NCBI GenBank assembly: GCA_901472505.1
Contig: LR590468.1
Location: 682,001-746,000 of the forward strand
Source of the DNA: Proteus vulgaris
GTDB lineage: Bacteria; Pseudomonadota; Gammaproteobacteria; Enterobacterales; Enterobacteriaceae
Length of the DNA stretch: 64,000 nt
Direction: 5' to 3'
Below the pieces are notes generated by a model that saw nothing but the letters and a program-made list of their open reading frames with translations, ran no database searches and was not told where the DNA came from. Position numbers and translations under genes: made by a program. Below, piece after piece: positions 21,874-31,510 of the stretch (the stretch's first letter is position 1; each line of letters opens with the position of its first letter).

Positions 21874-24444
21874 ATGCCACGAAAAAAAAAAGAAAAGAAG
21901 GTGCCACAACACATTCTTATTCGATACTACAAGTTCTATCGTCATAACGGTGCCTCTCGTAGCGCTACCATTGTTAGTGAGCTATTTATGGGCATTATGT
22001 GGATATTCTTACGAATGGAATCACCTTTTTGGCGAAAAATTGCCAGAAAACAACGTTTGTTATTTCCTCACATCAATCCTCGTTGCCCTAAAGTTTTCGA
22101 TCCTCTACGCTATTTATTACAAAGCATTTGGCTCATTTGCCACTACCTTGTGCAATTATTAGTGAAAAAACCAACACAATTTATTTCTTATGTCAGAAAT
22201 CTGTACAAAAAACTCTTTGTCCATGTTTCACCTATCGCTATTGAACTTATTGAGCATAAGAAAAAAAATACATCCATTTGGCAATATCTGCTTTATTCAG
22301 CTATTGCTGTTTTGGCTGTTTTCTTTATTTTACTCAGTATTACCCAACCTTTTGATCTCACATTTCAATTTGTTTTTGTGATTGTTCTTTGGTTAGTGGC
22401 TTTAGCGCTCCGCGATATTCATGGGCGTTTTGCTTCAATTGCCATAATTATGTTGGCTCTAACGATTGCATGTCGATATATCTGGTGGCGTTATCAATCA
22501 ACCCTGTACTGGGTTGATAACATTAGTCTTTTTTTCGGTTTACTACTATTACTTGCTGAAACTTACGCATGGTGTGTGCTATTTCTCAGTTTTATGCAAT
22601 GTATTTGGCCACTGCATCGAAAACCGATTTCTATGCCTGAGGATATTACAAAATGGCAAAGTGTTGATATTTTCATTCCTACCTATAACGAAGATCTACA
22701 AATCGTTAAACCTACCATTTATGCCAGTTTAAATTTAGATTGGCCTAAAGATAAACTCACTATTTATCTGCTTGATGATGGTGATCGTCCTGAGTTTAAG
22801 GCGTTTGCACAAGAGGTCGGCATTCGTTATATCGCACGAGAAAAACACAATTTTGCCAAGGCAGGTAATATCAATCATGCTTTATCCCTCGCCTCTGGTG
22901 AATTTGTCGCCATTTTTGACTGTGACCATATTCCAACACGTTCATTTTTACAATTTACCATGGGATGGTTTTTACAAGATGAAAAAATGGCCTTAGTACA
23001 AACACCTCACCATTTTTTCTCCCCCGATCCTTTTGAACGTAATCTAGGTAATTTTCGCGAAACACCTAATGAAGGCACACTCTTTTATGGGTTAGTTCAA
23101 GATGGCAATGATACTTGGAATGCTACCTTTTTCTGTGGATCGTGTGCAGTTTTACGTCGTACTGCATTAGATGAAATTGGTGGTATTGCCGTTGAAACAG
23201 TCACCGAAGATGCACACACCTCATTACGTTTACACCGTCATGGCTGGCGATCTGCCTATATTCGCATACCACAAGCTGCAGGTCTCGCAACTGAATCATT
23301 ATCGGCACATATCGGACAACGTATTCGGTGGGCAAAAGGCATGGTACAAATATTCCGCCTTGATAATCCTCTCTTCGGTAAAGGATTAAGCATTCCTCAA
23401 CGCCTCTGTTATTTAAATGCTATGTTGCATTTTTTCTCGGGCATTCCTCGTATGATTTTCTTACTCGCCCCCCTGACATTTCTTATTTTTCACGCCTATA
23501 TCATTTATGCGCCTGCTATCGCTATAGCCTTATATGTTGTGCCGTATTTGATCCACATTTCTCTGGCAAGTTCAAAATTACAAGGTGCCTATCGCCACTC
23601 ATTTTGGGGAGAGATCTATGAAACAATTTTGGCGTGGTACACCACTCGCCCTGTATTAAGCACACTATTTTCCCCGTATAAAGGCAAATTTAACGTCACT
23701 GAAAAAGGTGGAGTGATGGAAGAAGGTTTTGTGGATTGGAACATTAATCGCCCTTACTTACTCTTTTTCAATTTGAATTTACTGGGAATTTTGTTTGCTT
23801 TTTGGCGCATTGCAACAGGCGATCCTGACGAAGCTTGGGCGACTGTCATGTGTTTATTATGGGTTTGCTATAACCTTATCTTGTTAGGTGTTGCTATTGC
23901 CGTTTCTGTTGAAACCAAACAACAACGCCGATTTCCTCGAGTTCGAATAAAAGCGCCTGCTATGTTGTTGTTAAACAATGGTGCACTCTACCGCTGCTAT
24001 CTTTATGATTTTTCAGATAATAGCTGTGCCATTTTATTGCCTGATAACGTCATACTTTCACTTTCTCAAAATGAAAACATCACACTATTGCTCACTCAAA
24101 ATCAGCGTGAACATGCATTTAAAGCCAATATTTCACGTATTGAAGGGCAAATCATCGGGTTGCAACTCCTTGAGATGACAACGCAAAAAGCGATCGATTT
24201 TACCGCCTGTACTTTTGAGCGGGCTGATACTTGGGCTGATTGGCAAAACGAACTTCCAGCCGACAAACCGTTAAGTAGCCTCAAAAATATTATTTTTATC
24301 AGCATGCAAGGTTATAACACCTTGTTAAAGCGTGCTCCTTACTTTATTTACGCCACTTTTCGCTTACTCGGTCTCTTTTTACTGTGGCTTTCATCATTAC
24401 TCCCTCAACGCGTTAATGTTTCACAAATATTTCATCAATCTTGA
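21874..24444 (+). CDS. bcsA: cellulose synthase catalytic subunit
   Basis: Membrane glycosyltransferase (GT2) that polymerises UDP-glucose into cellulose and extrudes it. It is 856 residues from this ATG. Catalytic motifs are complete: YNED (271-274), DDG (301-303), DCD (349-351), TED (444-446) and QRIRW (482-486). A C-terminal PilZ domain has RRFPR (685-689) but DFSDNS (712-717), where the family has Gly at position 717. The start is uncertain: the ATG at 21858 has a perfect AAGGA site eight bases upstream but is out of frame because of a run of ten As (21882-21891). With nine As the two would be continuous, giving an N-terminus MPSSFDATKKKEKK. Confidence 0.95.
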   Translation: MPRKKKEKKVPQHILIRYYKFYRHNGASRSATIVSELFMGIMWIFLRMESPFWRKIARKQRLLFPHINPRCPKVFDPLRYLLQSIWLICHYLVQLLVKKPTQFISYVRNLYKKLFVHVSPIAIELIEHKKKNTSIWQYLLYSAIAVLAVFFILLSITQPFDLTFQFVFVIVLWLVALALRDIHGRFASIAIIMLALTIACRYIWWRYQSTLYWVDNISLFFGLLLLLAETYAWCVLFLSFMQCIWPLHRKPISMPEDITKWQSVDIFIPTYNEDLQIVKPTIYASLNLDWPKDKLTIYLLDDGDRPEFKAFAQEVGIRYIAREKHNFAKAGNINHALSLASGEFVAIFDCDHIPTRSFLQFTMGWFLQDEKMALVQTPHHFFSPDPFERNLGNFRETPNEGTLFYGLVQDGNDTWNATFFCGSCAVLRRTALDEIGGIAVETVTEDAHTSLRLHRHGWRSAYIRIPQAAGLATESLSAHIGQRIRWAKGMVQIFRLDNPLFGKGLSIPQRLCYLNAMLHFFSGIPRMIFLLAPLTFLIFHAYIIYAPAIAIALYVVPYLIHISLASSKLQGAYRHSFWGEIYETILAWYTTRPVLSTLFSPYKGKFNVTEKGGVMEEGFVDWNINRPYLLFFNLNLLGILFAFWRIATGDPDEAWATVMCLLWVCYNLILLGVAIAVSVETKQQRRFPRVRIKAPAMLLLNNGALYRCYLYDFSDNSCAILLPDNVILSLSQNENITLLLTQNQREHAFKANISRIEGQIIGLQLLEMTTQKAIDFTACTFERADTWADWQNELPADKPLSSLKNIIFISMQGYNTLLKRAPYFIYATFRLLGLFLLWLSSLLPQRVNVSQIFHQS

Positions 24445-24503
24445 AGGAAAAACTCACTTTTCTGGGAGTTTATTAATAAACAATAAGATCATGGGTAACA
24501 ATA

Positions 24504-26825
24504 ATGAAAAAACGTTTTCTCATATTTGCCTTATTTATGCTCACTTCTTCAGTTTATGGAGATGAAACACAAGAAGTGCAAACAACCATTTCAAAACCAT
24601 CTGTTACATTAACTGAAGTGGCTCTTGATGTTACTTCTCAAGCAGAGCCTGGAAATACACAATTACCTTCTGGTGAGCTCACGTCGTCTACTCGTCAGAA
24701 GATATTAAAATTTGCAAATGCAGCACCGAGTTATGGCGCCATGCATTTAACTGGTGTTAGCCCTGATGGCTATTTAGAATTCGGTGTGCGTAGTGATGAA
24801 TATGTTTCAAAGGCAACTCTTGATTTAGAATTTACCCCCTCTCCATCACTACTTCCAGTAGAGTCTCATCTTAATGTCTATTTGAATGATGAAATGATGG
24901 GCGTGATTACCTTAAAACAAGAAGATTTAGGTAAGAAAAATCAAATTACGATACCGATTGATCCCTTATTTATTCAAGATTTTAACCATATAAAACTCTC
25001 TTTTATTGGCCATTATCGTGAAATTTGTGAAAACCAAGCGAATACAACACTCTGGCTTGATGTGAGTAAAAACAGTCAATTAAATCTGACCTTTCAATCA
25101 CTCCGTTTAGGTAATGAATTAGCGTATTTCCCAGAACCCTTTTTTGATAACCGTGATTTTGGTGAGTTAACACTGCCGATGGTGTTTAGTCAGTCACCTC
25201 ATTTAACCCAACAAAAAGCAGCTGCGATCCTCTCTTCTTGGTTTGGTACTCAAGTTGATTGGCGTCAACAAAATTATCCTGTTTATTACAATGAGTTACC
25301 AAATCAACACAGCATTATTTTCGCAACGAATCAACAAAAACCCACATTTTTAAAACAGCATCCTGATGTTAAAGAGCCAACCATCGAAATACTGACACAT
25401 CCAACTAATCCTTATATTAAGTTACTTCTTATTATGGGACGTGATGATAATGATTTGATCACGGCTGTAAATGGTATTGCTCGTGGGCAAGTTATTTTTA
25501 GAGGTGATGTTGTCACGATTAATGAAGTAGAAGCATTAATCCCTCGTGAGCCTTACGATGCTCCAAAATGGGTACAATTAAATAAACCTATTTATTTTAA
25601 TACGTTACAAGATTATGAAGGTCAATTGCAATCTCGGGGATTAACACCCAATCCGATTACGTTAAATATGACCTTACCGCCTGATCTCTTTATGTTTAAT
25701 AATACGGGATTACAAATGCAATTGCGTTATCGCTATACCGCACCTGCATTTCAAGATGACTCTCGTATGTCTATCTCAGTAAACGACCATTTCATTAAAG
25801 CTTATCCTCTTGAAAAAGATAAAAAAGATAACCTTGTTATCGCTTATTTACCGCTTATTCAAGGCTGGATTGAGCATAAGAATTTATTGAATATTCCTGC
25901 AGTAAAACTGGGGGAACGTAACCAAATTACATTTGCCTTTGATTACACCAACCCAATTCCGGGTGGTTCACTAGATCAATGCATTACTTATCAACCTGTT
26001 CCAAACGCAGTTGCTATTGATGAGTTATCAAGTTTCAATTTTACAGGCGATTATCGGCATTATATCGCCTTACCTGATTTACGTGTTTATAGCCACGCAG
26101 GTTTTCCATTTAGTCGTTATGCTGACCTTTCTGAAACTCTCATTTTTGTTAATCAGCAACCTTCTCCAACTCAATTATCAACCTTATTGATATCAATGGG
26201 AAATATAGGTGCTCAGACAGGCTATCCTGCTCTTAATGTCTCATTAACAGACTCATTAGAAGAGGTACAAAAAAGAGATGCGGATCTATTACTAATAGGA
26301 ACCATTCCACCCGCATTAAATAATGACAAACAGATGAACGTATTGATCGATAAGGCACGCAGTGAAATCATATTACCTTCTCGTGAAATCAGCATATTTA
26401 GCCACACAAGCTATCAACCTACAGATAAACGCTCTGATAGCCGAGTTTCATTGACCTCAAAAGGATCCATGGGTGCCATTATTGGATTCCAATCACCCTT
26501 CTTTTCGCAACGTAGCGTAGTCGCTCTGTTAGCTGATAGCACTCAAGGTTACAAATTATTAAATGAAGCTATCAGTGATAGTGGTAAGCGTGATGCAATG
26601 CATGGCTCCGTAGTATTAGTCAGAGGATCTGGCGTCAATAGCTTACGTGTCGGTGATACTTATTACGTCGGTTACTTACCTTGGTGGGAAGAAGTTTGGT
26701 ACGTCTTTGCCTCTCACCCTGTATGGCTTGGCTTAGCGGCAATCATCGGTATTATTCTTGTCTCTCTTCTTATTTGGCGAGCAATGAAAATAAGAAGCCA
26801 ACGTCGTTTAGCGGCTAAGGATTAA
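24504..26825 (+). CDS. bcsB: cellulose synthase regulatory subunit BcsB
   Basis: Periplasmic carbohydrate-binding partner of BcsA that guides the glucan chain. It is 773 residues (E. coli 779), with signal peptide MKKRFLIFALFMLTSSVYG, paired jelly-roll and flavodoxin-like domains, and a C-terminal membrane anchor (WLGLAAIIGIILVSLLIW) followed by basic residues. It follows bcsA after 59 bases and precedes bcsC by three bases. In E. coli bcsZ (endoglucanase) lies between bcsB and bcsC; it is absent here. Confidence 0.94.
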   Translation: MKKRFLIFALFMLTSSVYGDETQEVQTTISKPSVTLTEVALDVTSQAEPGNTQLPSGELTSSTRQKILKFANAAPSYGAMHLTGVSPDGYLEFGVRSDEYVSKATLDLEFTPSPSLLPVESHLNVYLNDEMMGVITLKQEDLGKKNQITIPIDPLFIQDFNHIKLSFIGHYREICENQANTTLWLDVSKNSQLNLTFQSLRLGNELAYFPEPFFDNRDFGELTLPMVFSQSPHLTQQKAAAILSSWFGTQVDWRQQNYPVYYNELPNQHSIIFATNQQKPTFLKQHPDVKEPTIEILTHPTNPYIKLLLIMGRDDNDLITAVNGIARGQVIFRGDVVTINEVEALIPREPYDAPKWVQLNKPIYFNTLQDYEGQLQSRGLTPNPITLNMTLPPDLFMFNNTGLQMQLRYRYTAPAFQDDSRMSISVNDHFIKAYPLEKDKKDNLVIAYLPLIQGWIEHKNLLNIPAVKLGERNQITFAFDYTNPIPGGSLDQCITYQPVPNAVAIDELSSFNFTGDYRHYIALPDLRVYSHAGFPFSRYADLSETLIFVNQQPSPTQLSTLLISMGNIGAQTGYPALNVSLTDSLEEVQKRDADLLLIGTIPPALNNDKQMNVLIDKARSEIILPSREISIFSHTSYQPTDKRSDSRVSLTSKGSMGAIIGFQSPFFSQRSVVALLADSTQGYKLLNEAISDSGKRDAMHGSVVLVRGSGVNSLRVGDTYYVGYLPWWEEVWYVFASHPVWLGLAAIIGIILVSLLIWRAMKIRSQRRLAAKD

Positions 26826-26828
26826 GCT

Positions 26829-29800
26829 ATGTGGCATTTTGGTCACTCGCATCGACAGTCTATTATTACCCTCTTTTTGCTGACAGGCTTTTTGCCTGTC
26901 ACACAAGCGGGCAATGAGACAACCGAAGCCTTTTTGCAAGAGCAAGTGAGATTAGGGACATCCACAGGAAATGAAGCTTTGGTGGCTCAATCTCTACATC
27001 GTTTATCTTTAATTAAACCCAATGATCCTCATATCCTATTAATGCAAATTCAATTTGCTGTAAAACAAAAAGACAATGCAAAAGCACAACTGTTATTTAC
27101 TCAATTAGGCACTCAATTCCCACAATCAGAGCAATATCAACGTGCAATAAAAACGTTATCATTAACAACAGATGTAAATCGGCAAAAACAGCAAAGAGCT
27201 CAGCTTTATCGTACCGCTGGGCGTTATGATGATGCCTTAACTTTATACGATGAAATCTATCAGGGGATACCACCTGATGAAACCTTAGCACTAGAGTATA
27301 TCCAAGTGCTAATGCAATCCTCACACAAGGATAAAATAGACCGACTTAATCATATTTACAGTCAATACTCTCAAAATGCAAAAATTGCGAGTATTTATCA
27401 GCAACAAACAACCATGGCGACAACAAGCACCATGGCAAGTATAAAGTCCAAATCTGATGTCTCGTCATTACCTCTTGTTACATTGAGGGAAAAAGTACGG
27501 CAACAACCTGATAATGCCGATATTGTGGGTGCCTTGGGGGTACGCTATTCCCGCGCTGATCAACGTAGCGCTGCAATTTATTATCTTTCTCTGGCGCTGA
27601 AATTAGCACCTAATCATGATAATAGCGGTCAATGGCAAGCAATATTGCACTCTAATCAATATTGGTATTTGCTGTCAAAAGCAGATGATGCCCTGCTAAA
27701 ACGGGATTATGAATTAGCACAGCGCTATTTCAACCAACTCAATAAGTTAGGCCCTTATCAGAGTGAGCCTTATATTGGCTTAGGTGATATTGCTGTTGCA
27801 CAGCACCAATTGGAAATAGCTGAAAATTATTATTTACAGGCATTAAAATATCACCCCAATCACCCAGCCACTTTACATAGTTTAGCGAAACTTTATCGCC
27901 AACAGTCCCATGAAAAAGCACTACAATTTATTTCTCATTTAACGCCAAGACAATATAAAAATTTAGCAGAAGATTATAGCTATATAATTTCAGGTATAAA
28001 GCAAGATGTAGCGGCCGATGATGAGCATAACGAGCAATATTTTAGTGCAATTGAAAAGCGTAAAGCCATCGCTAAAGATTACCCTAATGATGTATGGAAT
28101 ATTTATCGTCTTACTGATGATTTATTAATGACGCAACAAGCACCAATTGCCGAAGAATATTTTAATCAACTAAATCGTCGCCTCCCTAATGACGTATCTC
28201 GCCTTTACGCTTATGCGCTATACCTGAACAAAACAAATCGAGAAACACAAGCGCTCGATACGCTAAAAAAAATTCCCTTATCTCAACGTAGTGAAAGCAT
28301 GAAAGCGTTAGACAGCCAATTACGTTTTGATGAAGCATTAGCACACGCGGGATCTTTGCGCGAAAAAGGACAAGAACAACAAGCTGTTGATTACCTTTTT
28401 GCTCACATCTCGCCAGAACAAAAAGCACAGACTTATTTACTCTTAGCTGATTGGGCTCAAGAGCGAAATAACGTTGAACAAGCCTTAAGTTATTACCATA
28501 CCACCTTAAATTTAGAACCTAACAACGAAGCAGCATTATTAGGCGCAACAGATATTGCCTTAGCACAAGGGAAAAAAATACAGGCAAAATACTATCTTGC
28601 GAAAATAGAAACCCTTTCCCCCAACCAGTTTGATAGTAATTCTCTTAGACGTGTTGCTAATGCAGAAAAAGAGGTGGGTAATACAGAAAAATCACAACAC
28701 TATTTTGCGTATTTAACACAGCAAAATGAAAAAGAGCCAGAGAGTGTTGATCCTTTAGTATTACGCGATATTGCCCGTTTTCAGCGTGATAGCCAACATC
28801 GTCAGCAAGCTCACTATTATTATCAACAAGCGATGATCAAGGATGGGATCACAGATAAGTTGCCAAAAGATAATATTGAGTACACGACATTAATGCGTAA
28901 TGACGATAAAGATAATTGGCTGTCTCGAAGTCTACGAGCTGATACTCACTCTCTTTATCGTCAACAAGAATGGCGTTTTACTCTTGAGCATGATTATTGG
29001 GGCGCTAGTGGTAGCGAAGGCTATTCAAAACTACGCGCCCACACTACGATGTTACAACTTGATCATCCTGTTTATGATGGCCGTTTTTTTTGGCGGGCAG
29101 ATTTAGTCAACCTCAATAGTGGCAAACTTGGCTCATCACCTTATGACTCTAAATTTGGGACTTGCTACCGTACCGGTTGTTCTCCTCTAGCACAACAAGC
29201 CTTTGGCGTCAGCCCTGCAATTGGTTGGGAAAATGAACAATGGCAATGGGATCTGGGAACAACACCATTAGGTTTTGAAGTCACTGATTGGGTCGGTAGA
29301 ATTGCCTATAGCTATGATCTTTTTAATGTGGGTTGGACACTTGATGTTCACCGCCGCCCAGTTAATAGCTCTTTGCTTGCTTTTGGTGGTCAACGAGATA
29401 TTTGGACAAATAAAACATGGGGCGGAGTTAGAAGAACCGGTGTTCGTTTAAGTGGAAGCTATGATTTAGGTGGAAAAGACGGTTATTGGGGCGAGGTTTC
29501 TGTCGATAAATTGACGGGAAAAAATGTTGAAGATAATAGTAGTCTTCGAGGAATGGGGGGCTACTATTATAAAGTAATCAATGAAAATAACCGTCTAGTT
29601 TCCATTGGATTAAGTTCAATGCTCTGGCATTACGATAAAGATTTAAGTGGCTATACCTTAGGTCAAGGTGGCTATTATAGTCCTCAAAAATATGTTTCTT
29701 TAGGGATCCCTATTAATTATCGTGAACGCACTGAAGATTGGTCTTGGGAGTTATCAGGATCCGTTTCTTGGTCATACTCTCAAACTGATGACAGAAAACG

Positions 29801-30137
29801 CTATCCCTTACACAATCTCGTCTCCGTCGATAAATTTAATCGCTATATGAATGAACTTAGCCCTGAAGTTCGAGAAGAAATGATGAGGCTTTATTATCAA
29901 GAACATAATGAGGTTGATGATGGTGACTCCAGTACTGGCTTTGGTTATACCGCAAGAGCATTAGTTGAACATCGTATTACACCACACTGGTTTATTGGTG
30001 CAGCTATCGATATTCAACAAGCTAAAAACTATACCCCAAGCCATGCATTAATGTATTTACGCTATTCGTTTGATGGCTGGAACGGAGATTTAGATTTACC
30101 TCCTAATCCACTTATTCCTTACGCTGACTTTAAATAA
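26829..30137 (+). CDS. bcsC: cellulose export protein BcsC (TPR + outer-membrane barrel)
   Basis: 1102 residues (E. coli 1157), with a signal peptide ending near VTQAG. About 700 residues of TPR repeats follow that would span the periplasm (for example EPYIGLGDIAVAQHQLEIAE). A C-terminal BcsC-type beta-barrel from about residue 750 carries the cellulose through the outer membrane. It starts three bases after bcsB and is the last gene of the operon, with a hairpin terminator about 20 bases downstream. The protein is intact. Confidence 0.93.
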   Translation: MWHFGHSHRQSIITLFLLTGFLPVTQAGNETTEAFLQEQVRLGTSTGNEALVAQSLHRLSLIKPNDPHILLMQIQFAVKQKDNAKAQLLFTQLGTQFPQSEQYQRAIKTLSLTTDVNRQKQQRAQLYRTAGRYDDALTLYDEIYQGIPPDETLALEYIQVLMQSSHKDKIDRLNHIYSQYSQNAKIASIYQQQTTMATTSTMASIKSKSDVSSLPLVTLREKVRQQPDNADIVGALGVRYSRADQRSAAIYYLSLALKLAPNHDNSGQWQAILHSNQYWYLLSKADDALLKRDYELAQRYFNQLNKLGPYQSEPYIGLGDIAVAQHQLEIAENYYLQALKYHPNHPATLHSLAKLYRQQSHEKALQFISHLTPRQYKNLAEDYSYIISGIKQDVAADDEHNEQYFSAIEKRKAIAKDYPNDVWNIYRLTDDLLMTQQAPIAEEYFNQLNRRLPNDVSRLYAYALYLNKTNRETQALDTLKKIPLSQRSESMKALDSQLRFDEALAHAGSLREKGQEQQAVDYLFAHISPEQKAQTYLLLADWAQERNNVEQALSYYHTTLNLEPNNEAALLGATDIALAQGKKIQAKYYLAKIETLSPNQFDSNSLRRVANAEKEVGNTEKSQHYFAYLTQQNEKEPESVDPLVLRDIARFQRDSQHRQQAHYYYQQAMIKDGITDKLPKDNIEYTTLMRNDDKDNWLSRSLRADTHSLYRQQEWRFTLEHDYWGASGSEGYSKLRAHTTMLQLDHPVYDGRFFWRADLVNLNSGKLGSSPYDSKFGTCYRTGCSPLAQQAFGVSPAIGWENEQWQWDLGTTPLGFEVTDWVGRIAYSYDLFNVGWTLDVHRRPVNSSLLAFGGQRDIWTNKTWGGVRRTGVRLSGSYDLGGKDGYWGEVSVDKLTGKNVEDNSSLRGMGGYYYKVINENNRLVSIGLSSMLWHYDKDLSGYTLGQGGYYSPQKYVSLGIPINYRERTEDWSWELSGSVSWSYSQTDDRKRYPLHNLVSVDKFNRYMNELSPEVREEMMRLYYQEHNEVDDGDSSTGFGYTARALVEHRITPHWFIGAAIDIQQAKNYTPSHALMYLRYSFDGWNGDLDLPPNPLIPYADFK

Positions 30138-30156
30138 TATTCAAATAGTAAGACAC

Positions 30157-30190
30157 AAACGGGAGGCACTAGGCTTCCCGTTTAACTTTT
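30157..30190 (+). terminator. bcs operon terminator
   Basis: AAACGGGA (30157-30164) pairs with TCCCGTTT (30176-30183), followed by a short T-rich stretch. It lies about 20 bases after bcsC, between convergent genes. Confidence 0.75.
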
Positions 30191-30224
30191 TCGCGAATAC
30201 TGCGATTACGATATTAAATTATCA

Positions 30225-30639
30225 TTACGGTGCTTTATGCAAAAGTCCGACTAATAACCACCCAGCAATCATGGCAAGAACAAATAAAATACCTTGATAA
30301 AATCCAGCCCCCGCTAATACTAAACTAGGACCAGGGCAAATCCCTGCTAATCCCCAACCAATACCAAATAGTACACTGCCTAACACTAATGGTTTATCAA
30401 TAGCTTTATTCGTTGGAATATTCAAAGGGCACGCTAATACGCTTTGTTGTCTATGGCGTGTTAATTGGTAGCCAATAACACTGACAACCAGTCCAGCGCC
30501 CATAATTATCAATAAAGAAGGATCCCAATTTCCAGTAATATCTAAAAATCCTAAGATTTTTTGCGGATTGCTCATTCCACCAACAATCAATCCTGCACTG
30601 AATAGAAGACCACAAAAAAAAAGCAACAAGCTTTGTCAT
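30225..30639 (-). CDS. DUF6691 / YeeE-YedE family membrane protein (one-base frameshift, probably an assembly error)
   Basis: The second half of a split YeeE/YedE-type transporter, with four predicted membrane helices and the conserved GICPGPS motif. The start MTKLVAFF at 30639 is five bases before the end of the partner gene. The A run 30614-30622 (T run on the coding strand) shifts the frame so that CGLLFSAGLIVGG is read from another frame. One base fewer gives 137 residues beginning MTKLVAFFCGLLFSAG. Related pairs are linked to sulfur compound (thiosulfate-type) transport. It forms an operon with the partner and an ArsR-type repressor. Confidence 0.85.
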
Positions 30640-30643
30640 TTTT

Positions 30644-31078
30644 TTAGCCTCCTATCACATGACGCTGAATATAAACGGTGATAAATGCCATCACCATAAA
30701 GATTAAAACTGCCACTATAGAACGGTGTGATAATCGTGCTAATCCACAAATACCATGACCGCTAGTGCAACCATTCCCTAAACGTGTACCAACTCCCACC
30801 AGTACACCAGCAATAATTAACATCCAAGGTGATGTTTCAATCACTGGCGCTAAAGGCTTATCAAAAAAATAAAAGAGTGTGGGCGCGATTAACATGCCAA
30901 GTAAAAATGCCCAACGCCAACCATTCCCCTGTTGTTTTGTTGTTAAAACCCCGCCTAAAATACCGCTTATTCCGGCGATGCGACCATTAAATAACAATAA
31001 AATAGCGGCGGCTGCACCTATCATAAGCCCACCAATTGCCGCACTTAAAGGCGTAAAGTGAACCCAATCTATATTCAT
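30644..31078 (-). CDS. YeeE/YedE family transporter half
   Basis: A 144-residue membrane protein with about four helices and the cysteine motif GNGCTSGHGICG typical of the YeeE/YedE (TsuA-related) family. In that family conserved cysteines relay thiosulfate or a sulfur species across the inner membrane. With the adjacent DUF6691 protein it makes a complete two-gene transporter. It begins three bases after the repressor gene, so the three are cotranscribed. The exact substrate is inferred from family and from the persulfide-sensor-like repressor. Confidence 0.88.
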   Translation of the reverse strand: MNIDWVHFTPLSAAIGGLMIGAAAAILLLFNGRIAGISGILGGVLTTKQQGNGWRWAFLLGMLIAPTLFYFFDKPLAPVIETSPWMLIIAGVLVGVGTRLGNGCTSGHGICGLARLSHRSIVAVLIFMVMAFITVYIQRHVIGG

Positions 31079-31081
31079 AAC

Positions 31082-31405
31082 TTAACCTGCTATAGGGCAA
31101 TAAAGCTGATAAAGCGTATTGAGAAGCACTAATACTTTTTCATCAGCAATAGAATAGAAGATACGTTTCCCATCACGACGAGTATTCACTAATCCTTCAT
31201 TGCGTAAAACAGTCAGCTGTTGAGAAAGCGTAGGCTGACGGATCCCTAAACTCTCTTCTAATTCACTCACACTTTTTTCGCCCTGACTTAGTTGACACAA
31301 TAACAAGAGGCGATCGCCATTTCCTAAGGTCTTAAGTATGCTAGACGCTTCATTGGCTGCCAGTTTCATTGCATCTAATAAATCAGGTTGAACTCGTTGT
31401 GTCAT
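31082..31405 (-). CDS. ArsR/SmtB-family repressor, BigR/YgaV-like
   Basis: A 107-residue winged-helix repressor starting MTQRVQPDLLDAM; GGAG precedes the ATG at 31405 by eight bases, so the upstream ATG at 31423 is not preferred. DNA-binding segment VSELEESLGIRQPTLSQQLTVLRNEG is followed by the wing RRDGKRIFYSI. Two cysteines sit where BigR, SqrR and YgaV have their redox pair: LLCQLS after the first helices and LYCP near the C-terminus. In those proteins they form a persulfide/tetrasulfide link that releases DNA. It is first in an operon with two YeeE/YedE halves, so it probably represses sulfur-species transport. Confidence 0.85.
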   Translation of the reverse strand: MTQRVQPDLLDAMKLAANEASSILKTLGNGDRLLLLCQLSQGEKSVSELEESLGIRQPTLSQQLTVLRNEGLVNTRRDGKRIFYSIADEKVLVLLNTLYQLYCPIAG

Positions 31406-31510
31406 GGTAAACTCCATAATCAATATACTTTTTAATAATATGTTAATTTATATATTGTGCAAGTTTTCTTTTTATTGCGTGTTTGTATAAGGCGCTATAT
31501 GCTCTGTGAC

